The notes below the pieces were generated by a model. That model had not been told where the DNA came from. It was given only the letters and a program-made list of their open reading frames with translations, and searched no databases. A stretch of DNA of 64,000 bases from Azonexus sp. GTDB lineage: Bacteria > Pseudomonadota > Gammaproteobacteria > Burkholderiales > Rhodocyclaceae. The translations under genes and the position numbers were made by a program. How positions within the stretch are numbered: position 1 is the first letter of the stretch; each line of letters begins with the position of its first letter. Shown piece by piece: positions 18,123 to 28,385 of this stretch. Location: assembly GCA_030696345.1 (NCBI GenBank), contig JAUYSK010000016.1:682001-746000 (forward strand). The letters run 5' to 3'.

Positions 18123-21100
18123 TCAGAATGGCATCGCAAACTTTACGCCAATCGCATTGGCAGAGCTTTGTTTCGAGAACTGACCGGTGTATTCGAGTCG
18201 CACGGTTGTACCGCTATTGCGCAGAATGTCGATGCCAACGGCAAGATCGGCATAGGTTTTTTCACTCTGGGTGGTGACCGTGAAAGCCGGTACCCCGCTT
18301 GGTGCCCCCTCCATGCTGGCCGTGAAATTTCGGTCATTGCTACCAAGGAAGCGGGTCATGCCAACTCGCACGAAGTGCCGTAGCAGGGTTCCTTCGTCGC
18401 CTATACCGTGTTCACCACCAAATTCGATTGCTGGATGGAGCGACACGAAGGTGTCGGTTTCCTTTTCGACCTGGAGATTGGCTCCGCCCGCCCCGGTTTC
18501 GCTGTAGGCCTTGCGCGAAACATACGAGGCACCCATGCCCAGCATTGGCCGGACATAAGCACTCTCGCTGGACATGATGTCGTGACTGATCCGGCCATGT
18601 AGAGACGTTGACCACAACTGCGGCTTGGCCTGAGCCTGCACGCCGGGGGTGGCGAAATCGACCAGGCGCTTGCTCTCATAGTGGCCATAGCCAGCACTGA
18701 ACGACAGCGAGAGACGAGTTGCATCGATTCGACGTTTCAGGATCAACCCACCCTCGAAGCGTTCCCCCTTGATATCTGAAAAAATCGAATTGAGGGCCGA
18801 GTGCTGGTAGGAAACGCCAAAGCCCAGATGGACGTCGCGCGAAAATTCCTTCTGAATGCCCCCGGCCATCGTCACGACATCCTGCGTATAGCCCGGACTC
18901 TGATCGTTCCGCTCCTGATTGCGAATGCTTCCGCCCAGTCGCATCCAGCTGCATTCTCCTTCCCGGATAAATCGATAGTCGCCATCACGTTGGCGGCAAC
19001 TGTGCATCGCATCGTTGAATTCGAGGCTGGAAGTCGTCGCTGCCGTCGTTATCGACCCCAGCGCGCCCGGCCCAAGTTTTTCGTAAGCCGTGTGGAGACT
19101 CGCATCATTCGGTTGCGCGAACAATGCCGCGATGTAGGGGGCGAGACTGGCCGAGCCACCTGCTTCCTGAATGGCGTTTAGGTGGGAGCCAATGCGCTGG
19201 GCATTAGGACTGAGCGAGCGGGGAGCAAAGTTGACGCTGCGGGTAACGCCTATCTCGTTGGCGCTCGGATAAATCAGCGCATAACTGGTCAGCAGGGAGT
19301 GTGGTGCGGCAAGCGTCAGGTTGGCAGCAGATACACCGTCGCCGGCGATCAGTACCACGCTGCGCAGAGTGCCGGGGCGGGCGAATCCGGTATCTAACGG
19401 ACGCACGCTCAGCTTGCCGTCGACCTGGGCGGAACCGACGACACTGAGCAGGTCGCTGGCGCGTCCGGCCAGACTGAGGTCAACCGCCAATGAACCATTG
19501 CTGTCCTGCAGCAGATTGCCGGTCAGCGTGGTTGTCGCGACTGCCCCCGTACCGCCGGGTGCCAGCGTGCCACTGTTGGTCAGCTGCCTGCCTGCGCCAA
19601 GCTCGACGAGCGGCCCAGTATTGAACGTGCCGCCTGGTGCATTCGTGAAAACGTTGATTCCGGTGCCGAGTGCTACGGAGCCTGTCACCGTGCCGTGGTT
19701 GATTACCACGTCGTTGCCGGTGTCGCTGGCAATGGCGAGCCCGCTTACGCCCTCCACTGCGCCGATGAGCCCGGTATTCTCAATCAGGTTCTGGGCACCG
19801 CCGACGAGGTGTACGCCGGCAGCATCTACTCCCGTTCCACCCTTTACTGTTCCCTTGTCGAGAATCCTTACGGTGATGTTGCCGTTGCCTTCGTTACCTT
19901 CACTTTGTGCGTAGATTGCGTTCGACCTGGAACCGCTCGTGATTACGTCTCCCCTCACGGTGACGCTCACATCTTTCCCGAGATTCTGGTATCCCTGCAG
20001 CTTGTTCTGGGTCGGATTGCCGTTTTCGTCATAGACGACCACGTCAACGGCCTCGCCGCCAGCGCTCTGGGCATAGATGCCGTGAGCGGTATCGCCATCG
20101 GTCTGGATGCTGCCGTTCCAGTCAACCGTGACACGATCCCCGGAGCCATTACCGCCCGCACTTCCGGCAAAACCCCACCAGCTTTGATTCTGGTAGCCGG
20201 CTACCCCGCCGCCGCCGCCGACGCTCTGCGCGAAAATGCCTGTGGCGCCGAGGCCCCGGGTGTGGATAAGGCCCGTGCCGGATACGTTAACTTCACCCCC
20301 GTTGCCACCGTTTCCCGAGTTGCGAATGACGCCGACCCCAATCCCCACGTTCCAGCTGGTGGCGAGGCCCCGGTCGATATTGCCACCGACTCCGCCACCA
20401 CCACCGATACTCTGGGCAAAAACGCCATAGCCGGCACCGCCGTATGTGTTGATGTCGCCCTCCACGGCCACGTCGACCTTGCCGCCATTCCCGGAAGCGC
20501 CACCTGAGCCACCGATGCCGACCGTGCCGGTAAAGCCTATGGCCCCAACACCGCCCGTGCCACCACCGCCACCGATACTTTGCGCGAAGATGCCATGCGA
20601 TCCTTGCTCGTGAGCCGTGATACTGCCGTGCTGATTGACATTGACTGCGCCGCCACTACCCGCTGCGCCGCCACTCCCGCCCATGGAAACGGATACCTGC
20701 TGGTACATCGGCGTTTTGTCGAACATCAAGGCCGGAATTCCGAAGAATCCATGTGCCCCTTCTCCGCCGGTGCCCCCGCCGCCGCCCACACTTTGTGCGT
20801 AAACGCCGTGCGAGTCGGCGCCGTGGGTAATGATCGATTCCTGATTATCAATGCTGACCGTGTTGCCGTCGCTGCCCGAGCCACCTTTGCCTCCGAGGCT
20901 AAGGCTGAACGACGCATATTTGCCCAGAGTGCTGACCGGCATTATTGCCGCATTGATCGACATGGTGCGCGCGCTGCCGCCCTGTCCGCCACCGCCCCCG
21001 ATGCTCTCGGCAAAAATGCCGTGAGAGGCAATGCCAAATGTTTCGATCGTTCCGCTGTTAGTGATATCGACCATGCCGCCTTTGTTGCCTGAGCCACCCT

Positions 21101-24100
21101 TGCCGCCGAAGGCGAAATCGATATTGACGTTATAGCCTTCCTGGCCAATATTCAGATTTCCGGCTCCGCTGAACGCGGCTCCCCCAACCCCGCCACCTCC
21201 GCCCAGGCTCTGTGCGAAGATGCCGAATGCAGCATTGCCGTGCGTCTTGATCGTGCCGGCGTTGCTCACGGTGACTGTGTCGCCGATGCTGCCTGTACCG
21301 CCAACGCCACCGGCGGAAACGCTGACGTTCGCGTTCTTGCCGCCAAGCCCAAGTGTTCCGGCAATTGCGATGCCCCCATCGCCGCCACCGCCCCCAATGC
21401 TCTGGGCGAACACGCCATGAGCATCCTTGCCCCAGGTTTCGATGCTGCCACCGCTGATGTCGACATCAACCGTGCTGCCCATACTCCCGGCGCCTCCCGA
21501 GCCGCCTACGGCGACGTCGAGCTTTAGTGAGCCAGAGCCACCGCCAATGCTTCCCGCAACTGCCAAGCCGCCGTCACCGCCACCGCCGCCGACGCTCTGC
21601 GCCTTGATGCCGTAGGCTTTTTCGCCCTGCGTGCTGATGCTGGCCGCGCTATTGACAACGACCGCCCCCCCGGCCCCCCCGGCACCACCCTCGCCACCGA
21701 GTGACAGGCCAAGGCTTCCGCTGCCGTTCGTGCCGGCCGAAATTGTGGCTGCTACCGCCAGGCCGCCATGTCCGCCACCACCGCCGACGCTTTGGGCAAC
21801 GACACCATAGGCATTAGCACCGGTCGTGGTGACCGTTCCGGTGATAGGCGCATCCTTGCCGACCTCCACCTTTTTGCCGTCGCCGGCAGCGCCCCCGGCG
21901 CCCCCTACCGAGAAGGAAACCGCCACGCCTTGAACTGCAGCGCTGGCGGCTATGGTGAAGCCACCATTTCCGCCGCCGCCGCCGACGCTCTGGGCATAGA
22001 TGCCGTATGCGTCCTGTTCGTGCGTCGTGATCGTGCTCTGGCTTTCGACCTGTACCTCGCCGCCATCTCCGCCGCCGCCACCGGTGCGCCCGATGGCAAC
22101 AGAAAAGGAGATGCCTTTGCCGGCAGATGCAGCAGCAGCAAACCCGCCGTTGCCGCCGCGCCCGCCCAGGCTCTGGGCAAAGATGCCGTGGGACTGGACA
22201 CCCCATGTTTCGATGCTTCCGCCCGTGTTTTTTGCCACGACTTCATCGCCGTCGCCACCATTGCCGCCGGCGCCGCCGATCGCGACCGATGCAAATGCCC
22301 CGACGGCGACGACATTGCCACCATTGCCGCCGCCGCCGCCGATGCTTTGCGCGAAGAGCGCCGCTGCATTGCGACCGGCGGTCGTCAGATCGCCACTATT
22401 GTTTACCGTGACCGTGCCGCCATCCCCTCCCCCACCACCGGATCCGCCGACGCCGAACCAGCCGCCGCTCGACCCGCCTGTGCCGCCGCCACCGCCGATG
22501 CTTTCGGCGAGGATGGCGTTGGAGGCCGAGGTAATCTTGCCTTCATTCCTGACGTTGACGGCACCACCATCGCTGGTAGTGGCGCCGTCACCACCGATGG
22601 CCACGAGTCCACCCGAGTCGCCGCCATGGCCTCCGCCACCGCCGATGCTTTGTGCAACGATGCCGCGTGCACCGATACCGATAGCGCTCAGTTCACCGTA
22701 GTTGTATACCGTGGACATCCCGCCATTGCCGCCGGCAGTGCCGTTGCCACCGAGCGCGACGAGCCCGCCTGCCCCGCCGGCGCTGCCACCCCCGCCGCCG
22801 ATGCTCTGGCTCATCAGCGCGTTGGCGTTCCAGCCTCCGGTGCTCACCTTCCCGAGGTTCAAAATCGTTGCGATGCCGCCCGTCCCGGCATTGCCGCCGT
22901 CGCTGCCCAGTGCCACGATGCCGCTCGCACCCCCGCCCCCGCCGCCAAAGCCGCCAATGCTCTGGACCAGAATGCCGTGCGAATCGTTGCCTGAGGTCGT
23001 GATAGTGCCCGCGTTGCCGACGAGGACCAGATCGTTTGCTGTTCCTGCGCCCCCCGCACCGCCGCCCCCTCCCAGCCAGCCGCCGCCGCCGCCCTGACCC
23101 CCTTGGCCGCCGAGGGTCTGGGCCAGGATGCCAAAGGCGTTGGTCGACTCGGTGGTGATATTGCCGAAGTTGACAACACTGACCTCGCCACCCTTGGCGC
23201 CCGTGCCGCCCGCGCCGCCGTTACCGGCAAAACTGGCGCCGCCGCCGCGTCCACCGTTGCCGCCGGCGCTGGAGGCAACGATGCCGTGGGCGCCTTCGCC
23301 AAAGGTGTGGATGGTCGCCGCGTTGTTTATCGTGACGATGCCGCCCGGCGAGCCGGCATTGCCGGTGTCGCCACTAAAGACGCCACCTCCACCGGGTAGC
23401 CCTGTGCCGCCCTTGCTTTGGGCCAGGATGCCGTACGATGCCTGGCCGAACGAGACCTCATTCTTCGTCGTGATCGAGCCGCTGGTCGTTACGCTGACGT
23501 TGCCGCCGGCACCGCCGATGGCGGAGTCTTCCAGCAGTCGGGTCATGTAGCTGTCGAAGTTCGGTGCCAGCGAGATCTGTCCCGAGAAGGGCGTTGCACC
23601 TTCGACATAGGCAATGGCCTGCGTTGCCTCGTAGGCGCGCCCGTAGACGTCGAAATATGTTGCCGGCAAGACGCTCAGCGAACCATCATCCAAGCGTGTG
23701 ACGCGAAGCGTGAGCACGGCGTTGGATGGGGCATAACCGATGACCGAGGTAACGGCATAGGACACCGAGGTGTCAATGTGCTGCCCTGGCGCCAGATTGG
23801 CGAGCGCCATGCTGCTGAGATTGTAGGTGTAGGTGGGGGCGAGTCCTATGACATTGTTTTTCAGAATAAATTCGCCACCATTGGAGCCGGTGACTGACTG
23901 GCCAATTTTGGTGCTGTCGCCCTGCACCGTGCTGATATGGAAGGTGACGCCCTGGTTGGTGCCGAGGAGTTGCTTGTAAGTGTTGACGACGGCATCGGAA
24001 TAGCCGCCCGCCCGACTGCGTGCGCTGATGCCAGGGGCTTCGTCGCCATCGGTGATGATCTTCGCATGACTGCTGACCGTCACGTCGCCGCCCGTTCCGC

Positions 24101-24644
24101 CGGCTCCTGCCGGCAAAGGCAGGCCGAAGAAATTGATGGTCTGGGTCGGCGTTCCGAAACCGTTCACCGCGATACCGGCGGTGTTGTCGCCGCTTGCCGT
24201 GATGGAAATCGGCACCAACGAGGCACCGGCATTGATGGCTACAGCGTTGCCAGCTTCGTTGTGCAGGTAGATACCCGGCAATCCGCTGCCGGGGGCCACC
24301 GTAGCATTGAGCGAATTGACGTTGATCGTCGTGACCGGTGGCGATTGAAGGGTGCTACCGTCCGTCAGCAGCGTACGGCCTGTTGCGACGCCGCCGGACT
24401 GGTTGCCGCTACAGACGACGCTGCTTGACGTTTGCAGGCTGCAGGTGTCGGGGTCAGCGTAAACGTTCCCGCCCACGGGGAGGAAAAGCTGCGCAATGGC
24501 AAGGCTGATCAGGGTCCGCCGAATCAGGATTCGGACAGGGCTGCTGTCGCAAGGGATCACGGCCGAAGCGGCCGGGGCGCAAGCAAATGAAACCACTATT
24601 TCCCCAAGATTGTTCGGGGACGTTGGGCATGGGCACGCAGACAT
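18123..24644 (-). CDS. Giant glycine-rich autotransporter (type Va secretion)
   Basis: The 2173-residue protein should be exported by Sec and displayed on the surface through its own C-terminal barrel. After an unusually long N-terminus (about 1-40, with three cysteines before the basic stretch) comes a hydrophobic signal ending near VGGNVYA-DP (about 63). The passenger (about 64-1880) contains about 22 imperfect repeats built on a short strand, AxGIxAQSIGGGGGxGG, and a variable strand, as expected for a long beta-solenoid. The barrel (about 1890-2173) ends in FAMPF with the terminal Phe required for BAM insertion. The start is backed by AGGGAG about nine bases upstream. Two disulfides are possible: one just after the signal (CSLQTSSSVVC) and one at the barrel edge (CRQRDGDYRFIREGEC). 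No protease or lipase triad is evident, so adhesion or biofilm function is likely. Confidence 0.9.
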   Translation of the reverse strand: MSACPCPTSPNNLGEIVVSFACAPAASAVIPCDSSPVRILIRRTLISLAIAQLFLPVGGNVYADPDTCSLQTSSSVVCSGNQSGGVATGRTLLTDGSTLQSPPVTTINVNSLNATVAPGSGLPGIYLHNEAGNAVAINAGASLVPISITASGDNTAGIAVNGFGTPTQTINFFGLPLPAGAGGTGGDVTVSSHAKIITDGDEAPGISARSRAGGYSDAVVNTYKQLLGTNQGVTFHISTVQGDSTKIGQSVTGSNGGEFILKNNVIGLAPTYTYNLSSMALANLAPGQHIDTSVSYAVTSVIGYAPSNAVLTLRVTRLDDGSLSVLPATYFDVYGRAYEATQAIAYVEGATPFSGQISLAPNFDSYMTRLLEDSAIGGAGGNVSVTTSGSITTKNEVSFGQASYGILAQSKGGTGLPGGGGVFSGDTGNAGSPGGIVTINNAATIHTFGEGAHGIVASSAGGNGGRGGGASFAGNGGAGGTGAKGGEVSVVNFGNITTESTNAFGILAQTLGGQGGQGGGGGWLGGGGGAGGAGTANDLVLVGNAGTITTSGNDSHGILVQSIGGFGGGGGGASGIVALGSDGGNAGTGGIATILNLGKVSTGGWNANALMSQSIGGGGGSAGGAGGLVALGGNGTAGGNGGMSTVYNYGELSAIGIGARGIVAQSIGGGGGHGGDSGGLVAIGGDGATTSDGGAVNVRNEGKITSASNAILAESIGGGGGTGGSSGGWFGVGGSGGGGGDGGTVTVNNSGDLTTAGRNAAALFAQSIGGGGGNGGNVVAVGAFASVAIGGAGGNGGDGDEVVAKNTGGSIETWGVQSHGIFAQSLGGRGGNGGFAAAASAGKGISFSVAIGRTGGGGGDGGEVQVESQSTITTHEQDAYGIYAQSVGGGGGNGGFTIAASAAVQGVAVSFSVGGAGGAAGDGKKVEVGKDAPITGTVTTTGANAYGVVAQSVGGGGGHGGLAVAATISAGTNGSGSLGLSLGGEGGAGGAGGAVVVNSAASISTQGEKAYGIKAQSVGGGGGDGGLAVAGSIGGGSGSLKLDVAVGGSGGAGSMGSTVDVDISGGSIETWGKDAHGVFAQSIGGGGGDGGIAIAGTLGLGGKNANVSVSAGGVGGTGSIGDTVTVSNAGTIKTHGNAAFGIFAQSLGGGGGVGGAAFSGAGNLNIGQEGYNVNIDFAFGGKGGSGNKGGMVDITNSGTIETFGIASHGIFAESIGGGGGQGGSARTMSINAAIMPVSTLGKYASFSLSLGGKGGSGSDGNTVSIDNQESIITHGADSHGVYAQSVGGGGGTGGEGAHGFFGIPALMFDKTPMYQQVSVSMGGSGGAAGSGGAVNVNQHGSITAHEQGSHGIFAQSIGGGGGTGGVGAIGFTGTVGIGGSGGASGNGGKVDVAVEGDINTYGGAGYGVFAQSIGGGGGVGGNIDRGLATSWNVGIGVGVIRNSGNGGNGGEVNVSGTGLIHTRGLGATGIFAQSVGGGGGVAGYQNQSWWGFAGSAGGNGSGDRVTVDWNGSIQTDGDTAHGIYAQSAGGEAVDVVVYDENGNPTQNKLQGYQNLGKDVSVTVRGDVITSGSRSNAIYAQSEGNEGNGNITVRILDKGTVKGGTGVDAAGVHLVGGAQNLIENTGLIGAVEGVSGLAIASDTGNDVVINHGTVTGSVALGTGINVFTNAPGGTFNTGPLVELGAGRQLTNSGTLAPGGTGAVATTTLTGNLLQDSNGSLAVDLSLAGRASDLLSVVGSAQVDGKLSVRPLDTGFARPGTLRSVVLIAGDGVSAANLTLAAPHSLLTSYALIYPSANEIGVTRSVNFAPRSLSPNAQRIGSHLNAIQEAGGSASLAPYIAALFAQPNDASLHTAYEKLGPGALGSITTAATTSSLEFNDAMHSCRQRDGDYRFIREGECSWMRLGGSIRNQERNDQSPGYTQDVVTMAGGIQKEFSRDVHLGFGVSYQHSALNSIFSDIKGERFEGGLILKRRIDATRLSLSFSAGYGHYESKRLVDFATPGVQAQAKPQLWSTSLHGRISHDIMSSESAYVRPMLGMGASYVSRKAYSETGAGGANLQVEKETDTFVSLHPAIEFGGEHGIGDEGTLLRHFVRVGMTRFLGSNDRNFTASMEGAPSGVPAFTVTTQSEKTYADLAVGIDILRNSGTTVRLEYTGQFSKQSSANAIGVKFAMPF

Positions 24645-24872
24645 GATGATGACTCCCTGATCCGGCTATTATTTTTTATTCAGATATCCGCTTTCACTAT
24701 AGGTTTGGGTTCTAAAATTGATAGGGAAAAATGTTCGTAAGGCATTGTTAAAAAACATAATTGAGCAATTCTTCATATCTGTATGCGAATGAAAAATATG
24801 TAAATTAAATTAGCTGTTATGGCTATTTTTATGTTTTTATCACTATATCGATGTGGGCGGGTTGGCGGCGCT
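24645..24872. other. AT-rich region upstream of the autotransporter
   Basis: This stretch has no convincing gene. It is much richer in A and T than anything else in the window, notably 24661-24850, with many TTTTTA/AAATTA runs. It should contain the minus-strand promoter of the autotransporter; TATAGT-like hexamers are present but no spacing is convincing. The composition would suit binding of an H-NS/MvaT-like silencer, which is an inference. Confidence 0.6.
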
Positions 24873-25023
24873 GCTCGGCCAGATCAGCACCGCGCTCCAT
24901 GAAGTGGGCGGCCAGTACCGGCGCAGCATGTAAGGCAGCAAGACTCCGGAAGGGGAACAGCAACCCCGAACGTTCAGGGAGGGGAGACAAAACGACGGCG
25001 AGGCAAAGTACCTCGCCGTTTTT
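24873..25023. repeat. 151-bp direct repeat, right copy (icmF 3' remnant plus terminator)
   Basis: This is the second copy of 17250-17400. It would encode the last ~20 residues of IcmF (with His for Tyr at one position) and its stop codon, but the rest of icmF is absent and the sequence before 24873 is unrelated, so it is a gene-end remnant, not a gene. Confidence 0.95.
24995..25023 (+). terminator. Duplicated icmF terminator
   Basis: The same 9-bp stem ACGGCGAGG/CCTCGCCGT followed by T as at 17372-17400. Here it no longer follows a complete gene; it would insulate the kinase at 25165 from read-through. Confidence 0.85.
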
Positions 25024-25164
25024 ATTTTGAATATCCTGGAAGGTGTGGCCATGGGATGCGGATGATGGTGGCCGGGTATTTTCGGTTTTGCCACTGTTTT
25101 CATTGGATTACGGGGCTAAAATGAGCTGAAAACATTGCCGCACTTAAGAGAGAAAGCCATTGCC

Positions 25165-28100
25165 GTGCGTCTGACTGCCAACGAAAAGACACTTCCCCGC
25201 ATCCATCTGATTGGTACGCTGGCGGTTGTTCTCTTTCTGACTTTGGGGTTGGCGGCTTTTTTCTCCTGGCAGAACCTTAAAGAACAGCGTGCATCCATTG
25301 CTCGCATCGAGCAGGCCGGCAATGAGCTCATTGAGGTTCGCCTGCGGGCCGAGATGCAGAGCGCGATCGGTTTTATTGAATTCTCGCGTCAGCGTACCGA
25401 GACTGTCTTGCGCGCCAGCATCACCGAGCAGGTTGATGTCGCCATGCAGATGGTGCAGGCGATCTACGATCGCGAGTCACCGCGCCACCCGGTTGCCGAG
25501 GTCAAGCGGATGATCGTCGAGGCGCTGCGCCCGGCTCGCTTCTACGAGGGGCGTGGCTACTACTTCATCGACGACATGACCGGGCAGTTCATCCTGCTGC
25601 CGACGGCGCCGCAATTCGAAGGCAAGACGAACCTCGACAATCGCGACGATACCGGCCACTACATCATGCGTGGTCTGATCGAAGCGGCCGGCAAGCCGCG
25701 TGGCGAAGGCTTCTCGCGCTATCGCTGGTACCGGCCGGATGATTCGAAACAGATGGCCGACAAGCTGGCTTACGTTCGCCATTTCGAGCCCTATGACTGG
25801 TTGATCGGGACCGGCGACTACACTTATAAATGGGAGGCGGCGCAGCAGAAGGAAGTGGTGGCCCGCCTGCGCGTGCTTCGTTTTGGTCAGAGCGGCTATA
25901 TCAGCATCATCGACCGCGACGGGCTAGGTGTGCTTTCACCGTCCAATCCTGCACTTGAAGGTTTACTGTTGAGTGCAATGCCCCCGGCCGAGCGCGAGGC
26001 GGCGGAGAAACTCTATCGCTTGGGAACGGAGAAAGGCACCTTCGTTCGTTATGAATGGCCGGATGCAAAATCCGGCAAGACTCTTTCAAAGACGGCACTG
26101 GTTCAGACCTTCGAGCCCTGGGGCTGGGTATTGATTGCCTCCATGGTTGACGACGAATTGCAGGCAGTGATTGCCAAGGAGCTTGCCGGGCACGCTACCG
26201 ATAGCGCCCAGCTTTCCGGTGGCCTGTTGCTGGCGGCGTTCGGGGCGCTGCTTTTTGGGGTGCTCGCGTCATTTGCCTTCTCGCGCTGGTCGAACGGTCT
26301 TTTTGCCGCCTATTACGAGCAGAACCGTGCCCAGGAGGAAGTGTTGCAAGCGCAGGCGGATGAACTGCGAACCTTCTCGCGCGCCATTGAGCAAAGCCCG
26401 GCCTCCATCGTCATTACCGACATCGAGGGCAACATCCGCTACGTCAATCCGAGATTCGAGCAGGTGACTGGCTACTCGAGTGCCGAAGCGATGGGCAAGA
26501 ATCCCAGCCTGCTCAGTTCTCACGAAAAATCAATTGAAGAATATGAGGCGCTGTGGAAGACCATCAAATCCGGCCAAACCTGGAGTGGCGAGTTCCACAA
26601 CCGGCGCAAGGATGGCAGCCTTTACTGGGAGCATGCCTCGATTTCGCCGGTGGTCGATGAAGCGGGGCAGGTACGGCACTTCCTTGCCGTCAAGGAAGAC
26701 ATCACCGAACGCCGACAGGCTGAAGAGGCGTTGCGCAAGAGTGAGGAAAAGCTGTCGACCATCCTCGACAGCGTCGACGCCTTCGTCTACATCAAGGGGC
26801 CGGACTATCGCTATCGCTACGCCAATCGCCGGGTTTGCGAGCTGTTTGGTCGGCCGCTGGAAGAAATTGTCGGCCATGGCGACGCCGAGTTTTTTGATCA
26901 GGCAACTGCTGAAAACTTGCGCGTTAACGATAGTCGGGTGATCGCGCGCGGCGAGCGTGTGGTCGAAGAAGAAGTGAATACGACGGCCGATGGGCGTATC
27001 ACCAGTGCTTTCCTCTCGATCAAGATTCCGCTGCGCGAAGGCGATGGTACGACCAATGCACTGTGCGGCATTTCGACGGACATCACCCAGCGCAAGGTGG
27101 CCGAAGCCGAACTTGAGCAGTACCGGCATCATCTCGAAGCGGTGGTCGCATCTCGCACCGCCGAACTAGCCGAGGCGAAGGATGCGGCCGAAATGGCCAA
27201 TCGTGCGAAGAGCACCTTCCTGGCCAATATGAGTCACGAAATCCGGACGCCGATGAACGCCATCATTGGTCTGACCCATCTGCTGCAGAATGAAGTGAAG
27301 GAGCCGGGCGTTCTCGATCGCCTGAAGAAGATCGGCAGCTCAGCGCATCATCTGCTGCATGTCATCAATGACATCCTTGATCTTTCAAAGATCGAGGCTG
27401 GGCGCCTCGTTCTCGAGCAGACGAATTTTTCTCCACGCGACATGGTGGCTCAGGTCTTCACCATGCTGGATGATCAGGCAACAGCCAAGGGCCTGCAACT
27501 GATCAGCGAATTTTCGCCGACCGTTGCGCCGCTGTTGCGGGGCGACCAGTTACGCTTGCAACAGGCGCTGCTTAATTTCGTTGGCAACGCCGTCAAGTTT
27601 TCTGAACACGGCAAGATTCACGTTCGGTTGGACGCCGGAGAAATGCAAGGCGATTCCGTCTTGCTGCGCCTCGAAGTCGAGGATGAAGGCATCGGCATGA
27701 CGCCCGAGCAGCAAGCAAGGCTGTTCAAGGCCTTTACCCAGGCCGACGATACGATGACCCGAAAGTATGGTGGCACCGGGCTCGGGCTGGCGATCAACGG
27801 GCATCTGGCGCATCTGATGGGCGGCGAGATTGGTGTCAGTAGCGAACCGGACAAGGGCAGCCTTTTCTGGATGACGGTTCAACTTGGCAGAGCCGATTCA
27901 CCCGAGAAGACAGCCGCCGCCGGGCCGGTGATGGCGCCTGAAGATGTGATTGCCCAGCGTCATGCTGGCCGGCGCGTTTTGCTGGTCGAGGACGAGCCGA
28001 TCAATCAGGAAGTAGCCGGCGAATTGCTGAGCATTGCCGGCTTGATTCCCGAGGTGGCGAACAACGGGGCGGAGGCAGTGGCGCTGGTGCAGGCCAACGA

Positions 28101-28344
28101 CTATGCGCTGGTCCTGATGGACATGCAGATGCCGGTAATGAACGGCGTCGAGGCAACGCGAGCGATCCGTGCGCTGCCTGGCTGCCAGCATCTGCCCATT
28201 CTGGCGATGACGGCCAACGCCTTCGACGAAGATCGGCAGATATGTCTTGAAGCCGGCATGAACGATCATATCGGCAAGCCGGTCGATCCCGATGTGCTCT
28301 ACAACACGTTGTTGCGCTGGCTGGATAAGCCAGGCTCTGCCTGA
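25165..28344 (+). CDS. Membrane hybrid sensor kinase: Cache, two PAS, HisKA, ATPase, REC
   Basis: About 1059 residues if started at the GTG 25165, which follows AAGAGAGAAAG at suitable distance; an in-frame TTG at 25135 is the alternative. One helix (about 15-38) precedes a double Cache-type periplasmic sensor (about 55-345) with [16 protein letters not shown] and [15 protein letters not shown], repeated later as [15 protein letters not shown]. After a second helix (about 350-375) come two PAS domains ending [14 protein letters not shown] and ISTDITQRK, HisKA ([14 protein letters not shown], His near 690), ATPase ([10 protein letters not shown]) and a receiver ([20 protein letters not shown]). 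dCache_2-type sensors often recognise small carboxylates. No cognate response regulator adjoins; the next gene is a convergent Crp/Fnr-type regulator. Confidence 0.9.
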   Translation: MRLTANEKTLPRIHLIGTLAVVLFLTLGLAAFFSWQNLKEQRASIARIEQAGNELIEVRLRAEMQSAIGFIEFSRQRTETVLRASITEQVDVAMQMVQAIYDRESPRHPVAEVKRMIVEALRPARFYEGRGYYFIDDMTGQFILLPTAPQFEGKTNLDNRDDTGHYIMRGLIEAAGKPRGEGFSRYRWYRPDDSKQMADKLAYVRHFEPYDWLIGTGDYTYKWEAAQQKEVVARLRVLRFGQSGYISIIDRDGLGVLSPSNPALEGLLLSAMPPAEREAAEKLYRLGTEKGTFVRYEWPDAKSGKTLSKTALVQTFEPWGWVLIASMVDDELQAVIAKELAGHATDSAQLSGGLLLAAFGALLFGVLASFAFSRWSNGLFAAYYEQNRAQEEVLQAQADELRTFSRAIEQSPASIVITDIEGNIRYVNPRFEQVTGYSSAEAMGKNPSLLSSHEKSIEEYEALWKTIKSGQTWSGEFHNRRKDGSLYWEHASISPVVDEAGQVRHFLAVKEDITERRQAEEALRKSEEKLSTILDSVDAFVYIKGPDYRYRYANRRVCELFGRPLEEIVGHGDAEFFDQATAENLRVNDSRVIARGERVVEEEVNTTADGRITSAFLSIKIPLREGDGTTNALCGISTDITQRKVAEAELEQYRHHLEAVVASRTAELAEAKDAAEMANRAKSTFLANMSHEIRTPMNAIIGLTHLLQNEVKEPGVLDRLKKIGSSAHHLLHVINDILDLSKIEAGRLVLEQTNFSPRDMVAQVFTMLDDQATAKGLQLISEFSPTVAPLLRGDQLRLQQALLNFVGNAVKFSEHGKIHVRLDAGEMQGDSVLLRLEVEDEGIGMTPEQQARLFKAFTQADDTMTRKYGGTGLGLAINGHLAHLMGGEIGVSSEPDKGSLFWMTVQLGRADSPEKTAAAGPVMAPEDVIAQRHAGRRVLLVEDEPINQEVAGELLSIAGLIPEVANNGAEAVALVQANDYALVLMDMQMPVMNGVEATRAIRALPGCQHLPILAMTANAFDEDRQICLEAGMNDHIGKPVDPDVLYNTLLRWLDKPGSA

Positions 28345-28353
28345 ACGGTTTGG

Positions 28354-28384
28354 TTTTTGCCGTTTTGGGGCGTTGACCGCAGCA
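28354..28384 (+). repeat. Oriented repeat motif, copy 3 (intergenic)
   Basis: TTTTTGCC, a GTTTTGGGG-like spacer, then CGTTGACCGCAGCA. It nearly fills the 41-base gap between two convergent genes, the same type of location as copy 1. Confidence 0.7.
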
Positions 28385-28385
28385 A

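Larger units (their letters stand above)
17401..24872. mobile_element. Putative acquired segment between the 151-bp direct repeats
   Basis: The 7.47-kb interval between the repeats holds only a small protein gene and the giant autotransporter. Its non-coding parts are clearly more AT-rich than the surrounding chromosome, above all 24660-24850, and removing it together with one repeat copy would place the kinase gene at 25165 directly behind the icmF terminator. There is no transposase, integrase, tRNA or short terminal inverted repeat that I can see, so the mechanism is unknown; homologous exchange with a foreign or duplicated icmF end is one possibility. Calling it mobile is an inference. 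Confidence 0.45.

Noticed and set aside
19321-23550. Several Pro/Ala-rich + strand open frames opposite the autotransporter
   Set aside because: They are antisense readings of GGC/GGT-rich glycine codons; no ribosome binding sites or families.
19300-23900. Periodic repeats resembling a CRISPR array or tandem satellite
   Set aside because: The period is irregular, the units encode the glycine turns of the autotransporter in one open frame, and there are no spacers or cas genes.
17401-24872. Prophage or classical integrative element
   Set aside because: No integrase, transposase, phage gene, tRNA target or short terminal inverted repeats could be seen; only the direct repeats support mobility.
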